Numbered from the stretch's first letter, positions 5,870-13,541 are shown. The stretch: 13,771 nucleotides of DNA from JAHIZC01 sp043813305 (GCA_043813305.1 JBDRLC010000038.1:1-13771), one strand, 5' to 3'. Numbers and translations: made by a program. The notes: generated by a model from the letters alone, not told the origin.

Positions 5870-6789
5870 AAAACAGGCTGCCTGATTGGTTTAAACAGGA
5901 AATCCCCGATGAGCGAATTTTAAAGATCTCGCGCCTGATCTCTGAGTTTAGTTTAAATTCTGTATGCCGAGAAGCCCGATGTCCGAATATCTCTGATTGC
6001 TTTAGGGATAATCAGGCAACTTTTATGATTTTAGGGAATACCTGTACGAGAAATTGCCGGTTCTGTAATCTAAGGAAAACTAACTTAGAATTTTCTTCGT
6101 TTGATAAAGATGAGCCTTATAGAATAAGTCAGCTAATTAAGCTTCTGGGGTTGGAGTTTGTAGTAATCACTTCAGTTACCCGGGATGATTTAATTGATGG
6201 CGGTGCTTCGATGTTTGCCGAAACCATAGAATTGATCCGTCGAAATAATAAAGATATTAACCCCGTTAGAAATATCACTAACACTGAGAGGTGTAGCAAG
6301 ATTTCTAACGGGGTAAAGATCGAAGTCTTAATCCCTGATTTTCAGGGTAAGTTCGAAAGCCTTCAACAGGTATTGAATGCAAGGCCTGATATAATCGCTC
6401 ATAATATTGAAACAGTGGAGCGGCTTTACACTGAACTAAGGCCGATGGCTGATTACCGGCGGTCTCTAGATATAATCAGTAAAATAAAGAAATTAAAACC
6501 AGAGATTACCACTAAATCATCTATAATGCTTGGAGTAGGTGAGACGCAGTCAGAATTGATTAAAGCGATAGAGGATTTAAGGGATCACCAGTGCGATTGC
6601 CTGACTTTAGGCCAGTATTTAGCTCCGTCAGCCGAACATTATCCGGTAAAAGAATTTGTCACAATCGAACAATTCAGGGAGTATGGAGAGATAGCTTTGA
6701 GGTTAGGTTTTAAGGCAGTTTTATCCGGGCCCAAAGTGCGCAGTTCTTATAAAGCAGAGGAGTTGCATCGTGAGTTTAGTCACGCATGA
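5866..6789 (+). CDS. lipA: Lipoyl synthase with an in-frame palindromic insertion
   Basis: LipA is a radical SAM enzyme that inserts two sulfur atoms into protein-bound octanoyl groups to form the lipoyl cofactor of 2-oxoacid dehydrogenases and the glycine cleavage system. The auxiliary cluster motif CREARCPNISDC (Cys34, 39, 45) and the SAM cluster motif CTRNCRFC (Cys60, 64, 67) are complete. So is the C-terminal RSSY motif (292-295), whose serine coordinates the sacrificial cluster. Residues 132-150 (NPVRNITNTERCSKISNGV) are an extra segment between the helix ending RRNNKDI and the strand KIEVLIPDF. They are encoded by a perfect palindromic repeat. Without it the protein aligns smoothly with ordinary LipA. 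It overlaps the previous gene by ATGA and trxB by 20 bp. Confidence 0.95.
   Translation: MKNRLPDWFKQEIPDERILKISRLISEFSLNSVCREARCPNISDCFRDNQATFMILGNTCTRNCRFCNLRKTNLEFSSFDKDEPYRISQLIKLLGLEFVVITSVTRDDLIDGGASMFAETIELIRRNNKDINPVRNITNTERCSKISNGVKIEVLIPDFQGKFESLQQVLNARPDIIAHNIETVERLYTELRPMADYRRSLDIISKIKKLKPEITTKSSIMLGVGETQSELIKAIEDLRDHQCDCLTLGQYLAPSAEHYPVKEFVTIEQFREYGEIALRLGFKAVLSGPKVRSSYKAEELHREFSHA
6259..6315. repeat. Palindromic repeat element inserted in the lipA reading frame
   Basis: Perfect 13-bp inverted repeats, CCCCGTTAGAAAT at 6261-6273 and ATTTCTAACGGGG at 6301-6313, flank a 27-bp centre. The centre itself has a weaker CTAACAC/GTGTAG pairing. The element plus edges is 57 bp, exactly 19 codons, and has no stop in the lipA frame. 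This matches the behaviour of protein-coding palindromic elements such as those described in Rickettsia, though I do not claim it is the same family. Confidence 0.85.
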
Positions 6790-7702
6790 TCTGATAATTA
6801 TCGGTGCAGGGCCGGCAGGTTTAACCGCCGGACTTTACGCCGGAAGATCGCGGCTAAAAACCCTGATTTTAGAAAAACTTTCCGTAGGCGGGAGGATATT
6901 ATTGACAGAACATATTGAGAATTATCCGGGTTTTATAGACGGGGTTGCTCCTTCTGAGTTGATTAAGCGGATAGAAGAGCAGGTAAAAAAGTTAGATATA
7001 AAGATCGGGTATGAAGAAGTACTGGAATTAGATTGTGAGTCGATGTCGGTTAAGACCGATACAAAGACTTATTCAGCGCACGCTATCATAATTGCCACCG
7101 GTGCTCATCCGAAAAGATTAGGAATTCCCGGAGAGGAAAGATTTACCGGAAGAGGGGTCTCTTATTGCGCTACCTGTGACGGGGCATTCTACAGAGATAA
7201 GGATGTGATGATCATTGGCGGCGGGAATTCCATGGCAGAGGAGGCGTTATTTTTGACACGTTTTGCAAAGCAGGTAAATGTCGTTCATAGGAGAAGGGAG
7301 CTTCGGGCATCGGCGGTATTGCAGGAAAGGCTTAAAAAAAATAAAAAAATTAATTTTGTTCTCAATTCCGTGATACTAGAGATAACCGGTTCCGATAAGA
7401 TCGAATCAGTCAAGATAAAAGATGTGAATTCGGGCGAGGAACGTATTATGCGTTGTGACGGAGTATTTATTTATGTCGGTCATACACCGGAGACACAATT
7501 TGTTAAAGAAAAGCTTAAATTGGATGATAGCGGATTTATTATTACGCAAGATAATCTTTCTACATCAGCAGAAGGCATATTTGCCTGCGGGGACTGTAGG
7601 AAGAAGGCCCTGTATCAAGTAATTACTGCCTGTGGGGACGGAGCAACAGCTGCTGACTCTGCATATAAGTGCATAAGTAAGGACATAAGTTATGGAGCTT
7701 AA
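6770..7702 (+). CDS. trxB: Thioredoxin reductase (NADPH)
   Basis: This cytoplasmic flavoprotein uses NADPH to reduce thioredoxin. It has an FAD-binding GAGPAG at 12-17 and the redox pair CATC (Cys133, Cys136). The NADPH site GGGNSMAEEA (150-159) is followed by HRRR (173-176), whose arginines normally recognise the 2'-phosphate of NADPH. The FAD-closing FACGDCR motif (271-277) carries a Cys where Ala is usual. The 310 residues fit the low-Mr bacterial enzyme. The GTG start at 6770 has AGAGGAG at 6756-6762 seven bases upstream and lies inside the end of lipA. The partner trxA is encoded upstream in the same array. The last codons form one arm of a hairpin that extends past the stop. Ferredoxin- or flavodoxin-dependent paralogues are less likely because HRR is retained. 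Confidence 0.95.
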   Translation: MSLVTHDLIIIGAGPAGLTAGLYAGRSRLKTLILEKLSVGGRILLTEHIENYPGFIDGVAPSELIKRIEEQVKKLDIKIGYEEVLELDCESMSVKTDTKTYSAHAIIIATGAHPKRLGIPGEERFTGRGVSYCATCDGAFYRDKDVMIIGGGNSMAEEALFLTRFAKQVNVVHRRRELRASAVLQERLKKNKKINFVLNSVILEITGSDKIESVKIKDVNSGEERIMRCDGVFIYVGHTPETQFVKEKLKLDDSGFIITQDNLSTSAEGIFACGDCRKKALYQVITACGDGATAADSAYKCISKDISYGA

Positions 7703-7718
7703 AGCGAACATAACTTAT
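7685..7718. repeat. Hairpin spanning the trxB stop codon
   Basis: ATAAGTTATG (7685-7694, inside the trxB end) and CATAACTTAT (7709-7718) are perfect 10-bp inverted repeats with a 14-base loop containing the stop codon. No T-run follows, so it does not look like an intrinsic terminator. The second arm can also pair with TAAGTTATG near the pckG start. Confidence 0.65.
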
Positions 7719-7730
7719 CTGTTCGAACTT

Positions 7731-7784
7731 ACCCCCACACCAATTTGGTGTGAGGTTAGTATTTCATAAAATTTGTGTGGGGGT
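7731..7784. repeat. Long inverted repeat with a nested local hairpin
   Basis: ACCCCCACACCAATTT (7731-7746) pairs with AAATTTGTGTGGGGGT (7769-7784) in 15 of 16 positions. The left arm can instead fold locally as CACACCAATTTGGTGTG (7736-7752). The two structures exclude each other. The right arm is followed by TTAAATTCG, not a T-run, so no classical terminator is seen. Confidence 0.75.
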
Positions 7785-7791
7785 TAAATTC

Positions 7792-7837
7792 GCGCAAATA
7801 ACTTACGTTACACTTTGTGTTTCCGTAAGTTATGCGC
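7792..7837. repeat. Hairpin overlapping the upstream pckG start codon
   Basis: GCGCAAATAACTTACG (7792-7807) pairs with CGTAAGTTATGCGC (7824-7837) over 14 bp with a two-base AA bulge. An inner ACAC-TTT-GTGT pairing lies at the tip. The ATG at 7832 lies in the right arm and would be sequestered in the folded RNA. Confidence 0.75.
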
Positions 7838-9634
7838 TCATTTAAGATGAAAAAATTTCCAACCAAAAATAAAAAATTGACTGATTGGGTTAATAAGATG
7901 GCGCGGCTTTGTGAGCCTGAAGATATTGTATGGATCGATGGAACTGATCTTCAAAGAGAGGCCCTGGAAAAAGAAGCAGTAAAGGAGGGAGAGATTATCC
8001 GTTTAGATCAAGATAAGCTTCCTGGTTGCTTTTTACATCGCACAGCTAAAAATGATGTTGCTCGTACAGAGCACCTTACTTTTATCTGCACTAAGAACAA
8101 ACGTGATGCCGGACCGAATAATAACTGGATGTCCCCGCCTGCAGCATACGAAAAGGCAAAAGCGATATTTAAAGGATCTATGCGTGCAAGGACGATGTAT
8201 GTGATTCCTTTTTCTATGGGGCCGGTTGGTTCCTCTTTCAGTAAAATCGGCGTAGAACTGACGGATTCGCGTTACGTGGTATTAAATATGCTGATCATGA
8301 CGCGCGTGGGAGATGTGGTCTTAAGACAGTTGGAAAGAGAAGATAGGTTTACCAAATGCCTGCATTCAAAGGCAGAGATCGATATAAACAAGAGGCTGAT
8401 ATTGCATTTCCCGGAAGATAACGCTATCTGGAGCGTTAACTCAGGATATGGCGGAAATGTACTTTTAGGAAAAAAATGCTTATCTTTACGTATAGCCAGT
8501 TTTCTCGCCCGCAAAGAAAAATGGTTGGCAGAACACATGCTGCTTTTGGGGATTGAGGAACCTAATGGCCATATCGAATATATCGCCGGTGCTTTTCCTA
8601 GTGCCTGCGGCAAAACAAATCTGACGATGCTTGAGCCGCCCGAGGGCCTGAAAAATAAGGGATATAGAATTTGGACAGTAGGGGATGATATTGCCTGGAT
8701 GCGCGTTGATTCTGACGGAGCATTATGGGGAGTCAACCCTGAAACAGGCTTTTTTGGAGTTGCACCTGGCACAAATTCCCAAACCAACCCCAATATGTTG
8801 AAGACGATAAATAAAAATACGATTTTTACAAATGTACTGCAAAAACCGGATGGAACAGTCTGGTGGGAAGGCGCAGATGGAGCAGTTCCTGAAGAGGGGA
8901 TTGATTGGCAGGGGCGTCCCTGGAAACCGAACATGGTTGATGAGAATGGTAAGCCTATAACCGGAGCGCATCCAAATAGTCGGTTTACTGCTCCGATTAT
9001 AAACGCTCCCACTGCCTCATTTAGATTAGAGCAACATCACGGTGTCCCCATTTCAGCGATTATCTTCGGGGGCCGCAGACAGCACTTGGCTCCTTTAGTT
9101 TTCGAATCATTTAACTGGCAGCACGGAGTATTCGTGGGAGCAATTATGGCTTCAGAGCGTACAGCCGCACAGGTCGGTAAAATAGGAGAAGTCCGTCGGG
9201 ATCCCATGGCAATGTTTCCTTTTTGCGGTTATAACATGGCGGACTATTTTAAGCATTGGTTAGCGATGGGCAAGGGAATGGATAAGCCTCCGAGAATCTT
9301 CCATGTGAACTGGTTTAGGACTGATCAGGATGGAAAATTCTTGTGGCCGGGATTTAGAGAGAATCTCAGGATATTAGAGTGGATATTGGACCGTTGTAAC
9401 AATAAGGTATCAGCGGTTAAGACCCCCATAGGTTTTATTCCCAATGCCCCTGATTTAGATATGACCGGTTTAGACTTACCCGATGGGGCATTAGAGAAAC
9501 TTCTGGTAGTGGATAATCAGGATTGGCTGGAGGAATTAAAGGGTATAAAAGAGTTCTTCAAAAAATTTAATGGGGATTTGCCTATAGAGATATGGGAGGA
9601 GTTTGAAGCCCTGCAAAAGCGCCTGAAAGCTTAA
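7832..9634 (+). CDS. pckG: Phosphoenolpyruvate carboxykinase (GTP)
   Basis: The enzyme interconverts oxaloacetate plus GTP with phosphoenolpyruvate, CO2 and GDP. It links C4 and C3 metabolism, in the gluconeogenic direction or in reverse as an anaplerotic step. The GTP family is recognised by the P-loop with catalytic cysteine, FPSACGKTN (255-263, Cys259), and by GDDIAWM (284-290, metal site). GYGGNVLLGKKC (206-216), the metal ligand His235 in AEHM, PNSRFTAP (381-388) and FGGRR (412-416) also fit. The 600 residues fit the family. The start is uncertain: the ATG at 7832 lies in a hairpin arm without a ribosome binding site, and the ATG at 7847 (MKKFPTKNKK) is an equally good or better biological start. 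It is separated from trxB by 129 bp of palindromes, so its expression may be set there. Confidence 0.96.
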   Translation: MRSFKMKKFPTKNKKLTDWVNKMARLCEPEDIVWIDGTDLQREALEKEAVKEGEIIRLDQDKLPGCFLHRTAKNDVARTEHLTFICTKNKRDAGPNNNWMSPPAAYEKAKAIFKGSMRARTMYVIPFSMGPVGSSFSKIGVELTDSRYVVLNMLIMTRVGDVVLRQLEREDRFTKCLHSKAEIDINKRLILHFPEDNAIWSVNSGYGGNVLLGKKCLSLRIASFLARKEKWLAEHMLLLGIEEPNGHIEYIAGAFPSACGKTNLTMLEPPEGLKNKGYRIWTVGDDIAWMRVDSDGALWGVNPETGFFGVAPGTNSQTNPNMLKTINKNTIFTNVLQKPDGTVWWEGADGAVPEEGIDWQGRPWKPNMVDENGKPITGAHPNSRFTAPIINAPTASFRLEQHHGVPISAIIFGGRRQHLAPLVFESFNWQHGVFVGAIMASERTAAQVGKIGEVRRDPMAMFPFCGYNMADYFKHWLAMGKGMDKPPRIFHVNWFRTDQDGKFLWPGFRENLRILEWILDRCNNKVSAVKTPIGFIPNAPDLDMTGLDLPDGALEKLLVVDNQDWLEELKGIKEFFKKFNGDLPIEIWEEFEALQKRLKA

Positions 9635-9659
9635 GGGCTTAAATTGGGGAGGAAAAAGA

Positions 9660-10538
9660 GTGTTAAGTACGGGGTTTACGGATTTAAAGTTTTTTAAAAG
9701 AGGAAAAGTAAGGGATGTTTATGACCTGGGAGATCAGCTGCTGATTATCTCAACCGACCGAATCTCCTGTTTTGATGTGGTATTACCCAATGCCATACCT
9801 AATAAGGGAAAAGTACTTACGGCGTTATCCTGTTTCTGGTTTGATTTTATCAAGGATATAACCCCTCACCATTTTATTTCCTCAGATATAAATAGTTACC
9901 CCGAAGAATTAAAAAAATACGCTAAAGAACTTTCCGGACGTTCGATGATAGTTTCAAAGACTAAACCTATTCCCGTAGAGTGCGTAGTCAGGGGGTATCT
10001 TTCCGGTTCGGGGTGGAAGGAATATCAGAAGAGTGAGTCGGTCTGCGGGATTAAGCTTCCCAGAGGGCTTAAGCAGTCTGATAAGCTTCCTGAGGTCATA
10101 TTCACACCTTCAACTAAAGCCGAGGAAGGCCATGATCAAAACGTTAATCAAGATTTTATCGAGAAACAAATCGGCAAGGAGACAGCCGACAGAATAACGC
10201 AACTGAGCAAAAATATTTACAGGAAGGCCAGTGATTATGCGGCTTCGTGCGGCATTATTATCGCCGATACAAAATTTGAGTTCGGATTTTTGCAGGATAA
10301 AATCATTATAATCGACGAAGTCCTTACTCCGGATTCTTCTCGTTTCTGGCCTAAAGATGAATACTCTCCGGGTAAACCACAATCCAGTTTTGATAAACAG
10401 TTTGTCAGGGATTATCTTGAGACTTTAGATTGGGATAAGACTCCCCCAGCACCCGAGTTACCCGAAGAGGTTATCCAGAAAACAAGCGCTAAGTATCTTG
10501 AGGCATATAAAAAAATTACCGGTAAAAATCTATCATAA
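9660..10538 (+). CDS. purC: SAICAR synthase (phosphoribosylaminoimidazole-succinocarboxamide synthase)
   Basis: PurC joins CAIR and aspartate with ATP in de novo purine synthesis. Motifs are GKVRDVY (15-21), STDRISCFDVV (31-41), IPVECVVRGYLSGSGWKEY (104-122), FTPSTKAEEGHD (148-159), ADTKFEFG (202-209) and DEVLTPDSSRFW (219-230). The 292 residues resemble the longer, yeast-Ade1-like branch rather than the roughly 240-residue E. coli form. The start is GTG at 9660, with GGGGAGG at 9646-9652 seven bases upstream, a strong ribosome binding site. No other purine genes are visible, so the gene sits alone in a mixed array between pckG (25 bp gap) and a membrane protein (3 bp gap). Confidence 0.96.
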   Translation: MLSTGFTDLKFFKRGKVRDVYDLGDQLLIISTDRISCFDVVLPNAIPNKGKVLTALSCFWFDFIKDITPHHFISSDINSYPEELKKYAKELSGRSMIVSKTKPIPVECVVRGYLSGSGWKEYQKSESVCGIKLPRGLKQSDKLPEVIFTPSTKAEEGHDQNVNQDFIEKQIGKETADRITQLSKNIYRKASDYAASCGIIIADTKFEFGFLQDKIIIIDEVLTPDSSRFWPKDEYSPGKPQSSFDKQFVRDYLETLDWDKTPPAPELPEEVIQKTSAKYLEAYKKITGKNLS

Positions 10539-10541
10539 GCT

Positions 10542-11528
10542 ATGGAAAGCTTTAAAAAGGTCTTAGGAATATTATTCAGGATTGCTATCAGTATAGCATT
10601 GATTGCTTTTATATTGACGCAGGTAGATAAAGAGAGCTTGTTTGAAGTGATCAGGAATGCAAATAAACCATTTTTATTTCTGGGGTTCTTTGTCCTCTTT
10701 TTTAATTATGTGCTCTGTTTATTCCGCTGGGAAATGCTGCTTAAGACGCTGAATATCCACCTGCCTTTAAAAAGAGTGATTATGTCCTTTGCCGGAGGCC
10801 ACTTCTTCAATTTATTTCTGCCTTCAACTATCGGCGGAGATCTGATGCGCAGTATCGATTTGACCCTGCATACGAAAAGACCGAAGGAGGTCATTGCTAC
10901 GATTTTTCTTGACCGCTTAAGCGGTTATATCGGCCTGGTATTATTAGCCCTGATGTCCTTGTCAATCGGTTGGAGGTTGGTAAGTAATAAGATGGTCTTG
11001 CTTTGCGTCGCAGCTATTACTGGATTTTTAGTGATTATCTTATTAGTTCTTTTTAATAAGAGGATATACCGCAAGACCAATCAGCTTCTGCATTCTCCTA
11101 AAGCTGGCCAGATCAGGGAATTAATCAAGAATTTACACCAAGAGATACATTACTTCAGGCATCATGAGAAAGCCGTAGTAAGCAGTTTGATCCTTTCTGT
11201 TTTTATTCAGGCGGTTATTCCTTTGGCGTACTTTGTGATTGCTTTGTCAATAGGCCTGAGATTGGATATCATATATTTCTTCGTCTTTTTCCCAATTATC
11301 GGCGTGATTACCCTATTGCCTATCTCTATCGGCGGACTTGGTTTGAGGGACGCCGCTACCATATTTTTCTTCGGTACAGTCGGGGTATCCCGTGACCTGG
11401 CTTTTGCAATGTCTCTTTTGTATGTAGTTTTTATAATGATTTACGGAGCAGTAGGAGGCTTGATTTATGTCCTTACAATACGTCATCGACGGTTACAACG
11501 TCATAAAACACCCCTTCATCACCCTTAA
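10542..11528 (+). CDS. Flippase-like / LPG-synthase-TM (UPF0104) family membrane protein
   Basis: This 328-residue integral membrane protein has about eight hydrophobic segments (roughly 8-26, 43-62, 82-98, 124-144, 150-171, 212-238, 241-262 and 286-312). Family signatures are HFFNLFLPSTIGGDLMR (87-103) and LLPISIGGLGLRDAA (258-272), typical of the lysylphosphatidylglycerol-synthase TM-region / UPF0104 family. Members include the membrane part of MprF and proteins linked to lipid or glycan transfer. There is no catalytic aminoacyl-transfer domain, so lysyl-PG synthesis is not implied. The ATG at 10542 is three bases after purC and lacks a strong ribosome binding site, so it is probably coupled. 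Its last 62 bases overlap the next gene, and the basic tail TIRHRRLQRHK is encoded there. Confidence 0.85.
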   Translation: MESFKKVLGILFRIAISIALIAFILTQVDKESLFEVIRNANKPFLFLGFFVLFFNYVLCLFRWEMLLKTLNIHLPLKRVIMSFAGGHFFNLFLPSTIGGDLMRSIDLTLHTKRPKEVIATIFLDRLSGYIGLVLLALMSLSIGWRLVSNKMVLLCVAAITGFLVIILLVLFNKRIYRKTNQLLHSPKAGQIRELIKNLHQEIHYFRHHEKAVVSSLILSVFIQAVIPLAYFVIALSIGLRLDIIYFFVFFPIIGVITLLPISIGGLGLRDAATIFFFGTVGVSRDLAFAMSLLYVVFIMIYGAVGGLIYVLTIRHRRLQRHKTPLHHP

Positions 11529-11943
11529 AAATAAGAAATACAAAGACAGCAGATTATCCCTTCTTGAATTTATCAGAAGGAATAAATTAACCGGAAGCCT
11601 AAAGAATAGGGTGATCGTGGTTTTTGATGGATATCCTGATAGTCGCGAGAGTGATAACCTAACCTCAATCAGTGTGATTTACTCCCGGAAGATCAGTGCG
11701 GATGAGAAGATAATAAAGATAATCCAGGGATATTCAGATCATAAGAATATTATCGTGGTCTCTGATGACAAAGAAATCCGGTTTTCTGTAAGGCCCTATG
11801 GGGTAAAGATTCTGGGTGTAGCGGAGTTCATAAATAAAAAAGCAAGATCCATATATCGAGAAGATCCTTCTTTGAAGCCAGAGCTTACTCACACCTTGAT
11901 GCATCAGATTAATCAGGAATTAAGGCAGATATGGCTTAAATAA
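11467..11943 (+). CDS. NYN domain (YacP/Rae1-like) putative ribonuclease
   Basis: This 158-residue protein begins YVIDGYNVI, the hallmark of NYN/YacP PIN-like nucleases. Acidic positions fit a metal site: Asp8, Asp54 in VVFDGYPDSR, Asp79 in SADEKI, and Asp100-Asp101 in VVSDDKEIR. The B. subtilis relative Rae1 (YacP) cuts mRNA on the ribosome; the same role here is inference. The ATG at 11467 has AGGAGG at 11453-11458 eight bases upstream, so it is well supported even though it lies inside the preceding membrane-protein gene (62 bp overlap). The C-terminus from about 125 is a charged helix. Heptamer repeats follow the stop codon. Confidence 0.85.
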   Translation: MSLQYVIDGYNVIKHPFITLKNKKYKDSRLSLLEFIRRNKLTGSLKNRVIVVFDGYPDSRESDNLTSISVIYSRKISADEKIIKIIQGYSDHKNIIVVSDDKEIRFSVRPYGVKILGVAEFINKKARSIYREDPSLKPELTHTLMHQINQELRQIWLK

Positions 11944-11944
11944 T

Positions 11945-11979
11945 AGTAACTCGTAATCAGTAACTAGTAATTCGTAATT
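11945..11979. repeat. Five degenerate heptamer tandem repeats
   Basis: The units are AGTAACT, CGTAATC, AGTAACT, AGTAATT and CGTAATT, consensus (A/C)GTAA(C/T)(T/C). They fill nearly all of the 42-bp gap between the NYN gene and the MBL-fold gene. Heptamer arrays of this kind are known as short tandemly repeated repetitive sequences in cyanobacteria; kinship is not claimed. Confidence 0.75.
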
Positions 11980-11985
11980 AATGAT

Positions 11986-12774
11986 ATGTCTAGAAAGATG
12001 AAAAAAGGTAAAAAGGGTGATTTTATAAAGTTTCTCGGCACGGCAGGTGCGCGTTTTGTGATGATAAAACAATTACGCGCTTCAGGGGGAATCTGGGTGA
12101 CTTACAAGGGGACGAATGTTTTAATTGATCCCGGTCCGGGAAGCCTGGTGCGTTGTGCAACCAGCAGGCCTAAGCTGGATCCTACCAGGTTGGACGCTAT
12201 AATTCTCACTCATCGGCACCTGGATCATTCCGGTGATATCAATGTCATGATTGAGGCGATGACTGAAGGCGGGTTTAAGAAGAAAGGAGTGGTGTTTTGT
12301 ACTTCTGATGCGATAGGTGAGGATTCAGTTATTTTAGGGCATACGCTCAGTTTCCCGAAGAATTTAGAGGTAGTTAAGGCAAATAGCAGCTATAAAGTAG
12401 GACAATTTGAATTCTTGACTTCCATGAAACATATCCATCCTGTTGAGACCTATGGCCTAAAATTCAATATCGCAGGGACTACTATATCTTTGCTTACTGA
12501 TACAAAATATTTTAAAGAATTAAATGACTTTTATAAAGGCAGCGATATTTTAATCATCGCAGTAGTCCTTTATGAGCCAAGGCCGGGTATTGAACACCTA
12601 AGTTTATATGACGTTGAGCAAATAGTTACTCAATTAAGGCCTAGCAGAACAATATTAACACATTTTGGCATGACTATGGTTAAGGCAAAGCCGCACCTTA
12701 AGGCCCAAGAGTTAAGCAGCCGGATAGGGTTGCAAATTGAGGCTGCTTACGACGGGATGACCCTGGATTTTTGA
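11986..12774 (+). CDS. MBL-fold metallo-hydrolase
   Basis: This 262-residue metallo-beta-lactamase-fold protein carries the signature THRHLDHSGD (75-84, ligands His76, His78, Asp80, His81). Further ligands are His151 (HIHP), Asp172 (LLTDTKYF) and His226 (THFG), so a complete two-metal site is predicted. The N-terminal FLGTAGAR strand and LIDPGPG segment resemble the RNase Z/PhnP-like branch, which acts on phosphodiester bonds, but substrate cannot be assigned. The start at 11986 lacks a ribosome binding site because the heptamer repeats occupy the upstream region; the in-frame ATG at 11998 is an alternative. The N-terminus is very Lys-rich (MSRKMKKGKKG), which may be partly untranslated. Confidence 0.87.
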   Translation: MSRKMKKGKKGDFIKFLGTAGARFVMIKQLRASGGIWVTYKGTNVLIDPGPGSLVRCATSRPKLDPTRLDAIILTHRHLDHSGDINVMIEAMTEGGFKKKGVVFCTSDAIGEDSVILGHTLSFPKNLEVVKANSSYKVGQFEFLTSMKHIHPVETYGLKFNIAGTTISLLTDTKYFKELNDFYKGSDILIIAVVLYEPRPGIEHLSLYDVEQIVTQLRPSRTILTHFGMTMVKAKPHLKAQELSSRIGLQIEAAYDGMTLDF

Positions 12775-12799
12775 CTTGACATAACTTACTAAATATGAT
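12771..12799 (+). promoter_or_regulatory. Near-consensus sigma70-type promoter
   Basis: TTGACT (12771-12776) and TATGAT (12794-12799) each match the consensus in five of six positions and are separated by exactly 17 bases. The -35 overlaps the stop codon of the MBL-fold gene. A shifted TTGACA at 12776-12781 pairs with TAAAGT at 12799-12804, also with 17 bases, and is a weaker alternative. The leader to the next ATG would be about 40 bases. Confidence 0.65.
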
Positions 12800-12846
12800 A
12801 AAGTTAAGAAAATATAATCCTAAGAGTTAACTAAAGGAGGTGGGAG

Positions 12847-13524
12847 ATGAGCAATTGGCAAGTAGTTTTGTTGGAACCAGCTAGGACTGTGCTTGCTCAA
12901 ATAGGTCAGTTTCTAGTGAATATCCTACTTGTGATTATCATCCTCATCATAGGTTGGATTATCGCTAGGCTGATTAAGGCCGTGGTTACAAAGACCTTAA
13001 AAGCGATAAGGTTGGATAAATTGGCTGACCGTATTGAATTGTCTAATCTTCTGGAAAAGGGAGGTATTACTCATTCTTTTTCCGAGTTGATTGGAATTAT
13101 CTGCTATTGGTTAGCGCTTTTAGTTGCTTTTGTAGTAGCGATCAATGCCGCGGGCTTGACCATTGCCGCTGACCTGTTAAATAAAGTCATTCTTTACATA
13201 CCTAATGTTATTGCTGCTATGTTTATCTTGATATTAGGTATGTTTATTGCGACTTTGTTGAAGAATATTGTACAGACAGCAGCTAATAATTCCGGGCTCC
13301 CTCAGGGAAATCTCCTGAGTAAGGTAGTTGAGGTTATCGTAGTTGTATTTGCGGTGATTGTTGCCTTAGAGCAACTACAGATCGGTACCAGGATTACTGA
13401 GTTAACGATCAGTATCATTATGGGCTCATTGGGCTTAGCGCTTGCTTTAGCCTTTGGTTTAGGTTGTAGAGATATTGCAGCGAAATATGTGGATAACTTT
13501 ATTGATAAAATGAAAAAAAAGTAA
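12847..13524 (+). CDS. TM-helix repeat / CmpX-like small-conductance channel-family protein
   Basis: This 225-residue membrane protein has about five hydrophobic segments (20-42, 80-104, 112-138, 157-178, 183-205). Amphipathic stretches in between include KAIRLDKLADRIELSNLL. The layout resembles the conserved TM-helix (CmpX-like) proteins of the mechanosensitive channel superfamily. The glycine-rich last helix GSLGLALALAFGLGCRDIAAKY resembles the pore-lining segment plus AFGLGGRD signature of that group, with Cys in place of Gly at 207. The chain stops after about 15 more residues, so no MscS-type beta domain is present. A perfect Shine-Dalgarno, AAAGGAGGT (12833-12841), lies five bases before the ATG. 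With its own promoter upstream and a terminator 17 bases after the stop, it looks like an independent, well-expressed single-gene unit. Confidence 0.82.
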   Translation: MSNWQVVLLEPARTVLAQIGQFLVNILLVIIILIIGWIIARLIKAVVTKTLKAIRLDKLADRIELSNLLEKGGITHSFSELIGIICYWLALLVAFVVAINAAGLTIAADLLNKVILYIPNVIAAMFILILGMFIATLLKNIVQTAANNSGLPQGNLLSKVVEVIVVVFAVIVALEQLQIGTRITELTISIIMGSLGLALALAFGLGCRDIAAKYVDNFIDKMKKK

Positions 13525-13541
13525 TGCAGATTTAGTATTCT

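Noticed and set aside
7731..7790. Rho-independent terminator after trxB
   Set aside because: The stem is strong, but no T-run follows on the plus strand (TTAAATTCG), so it was described as a repeat/hairpin instead.
8272..9012. A 246-codon open frame on the minus strand
   Set aside because: It is fully antisense to pckG, whose plus-strand frame has all GTP-PEPCK motifs. The minus-strand translation is low-complexity (Ser/Pro-rich) without family signatures.
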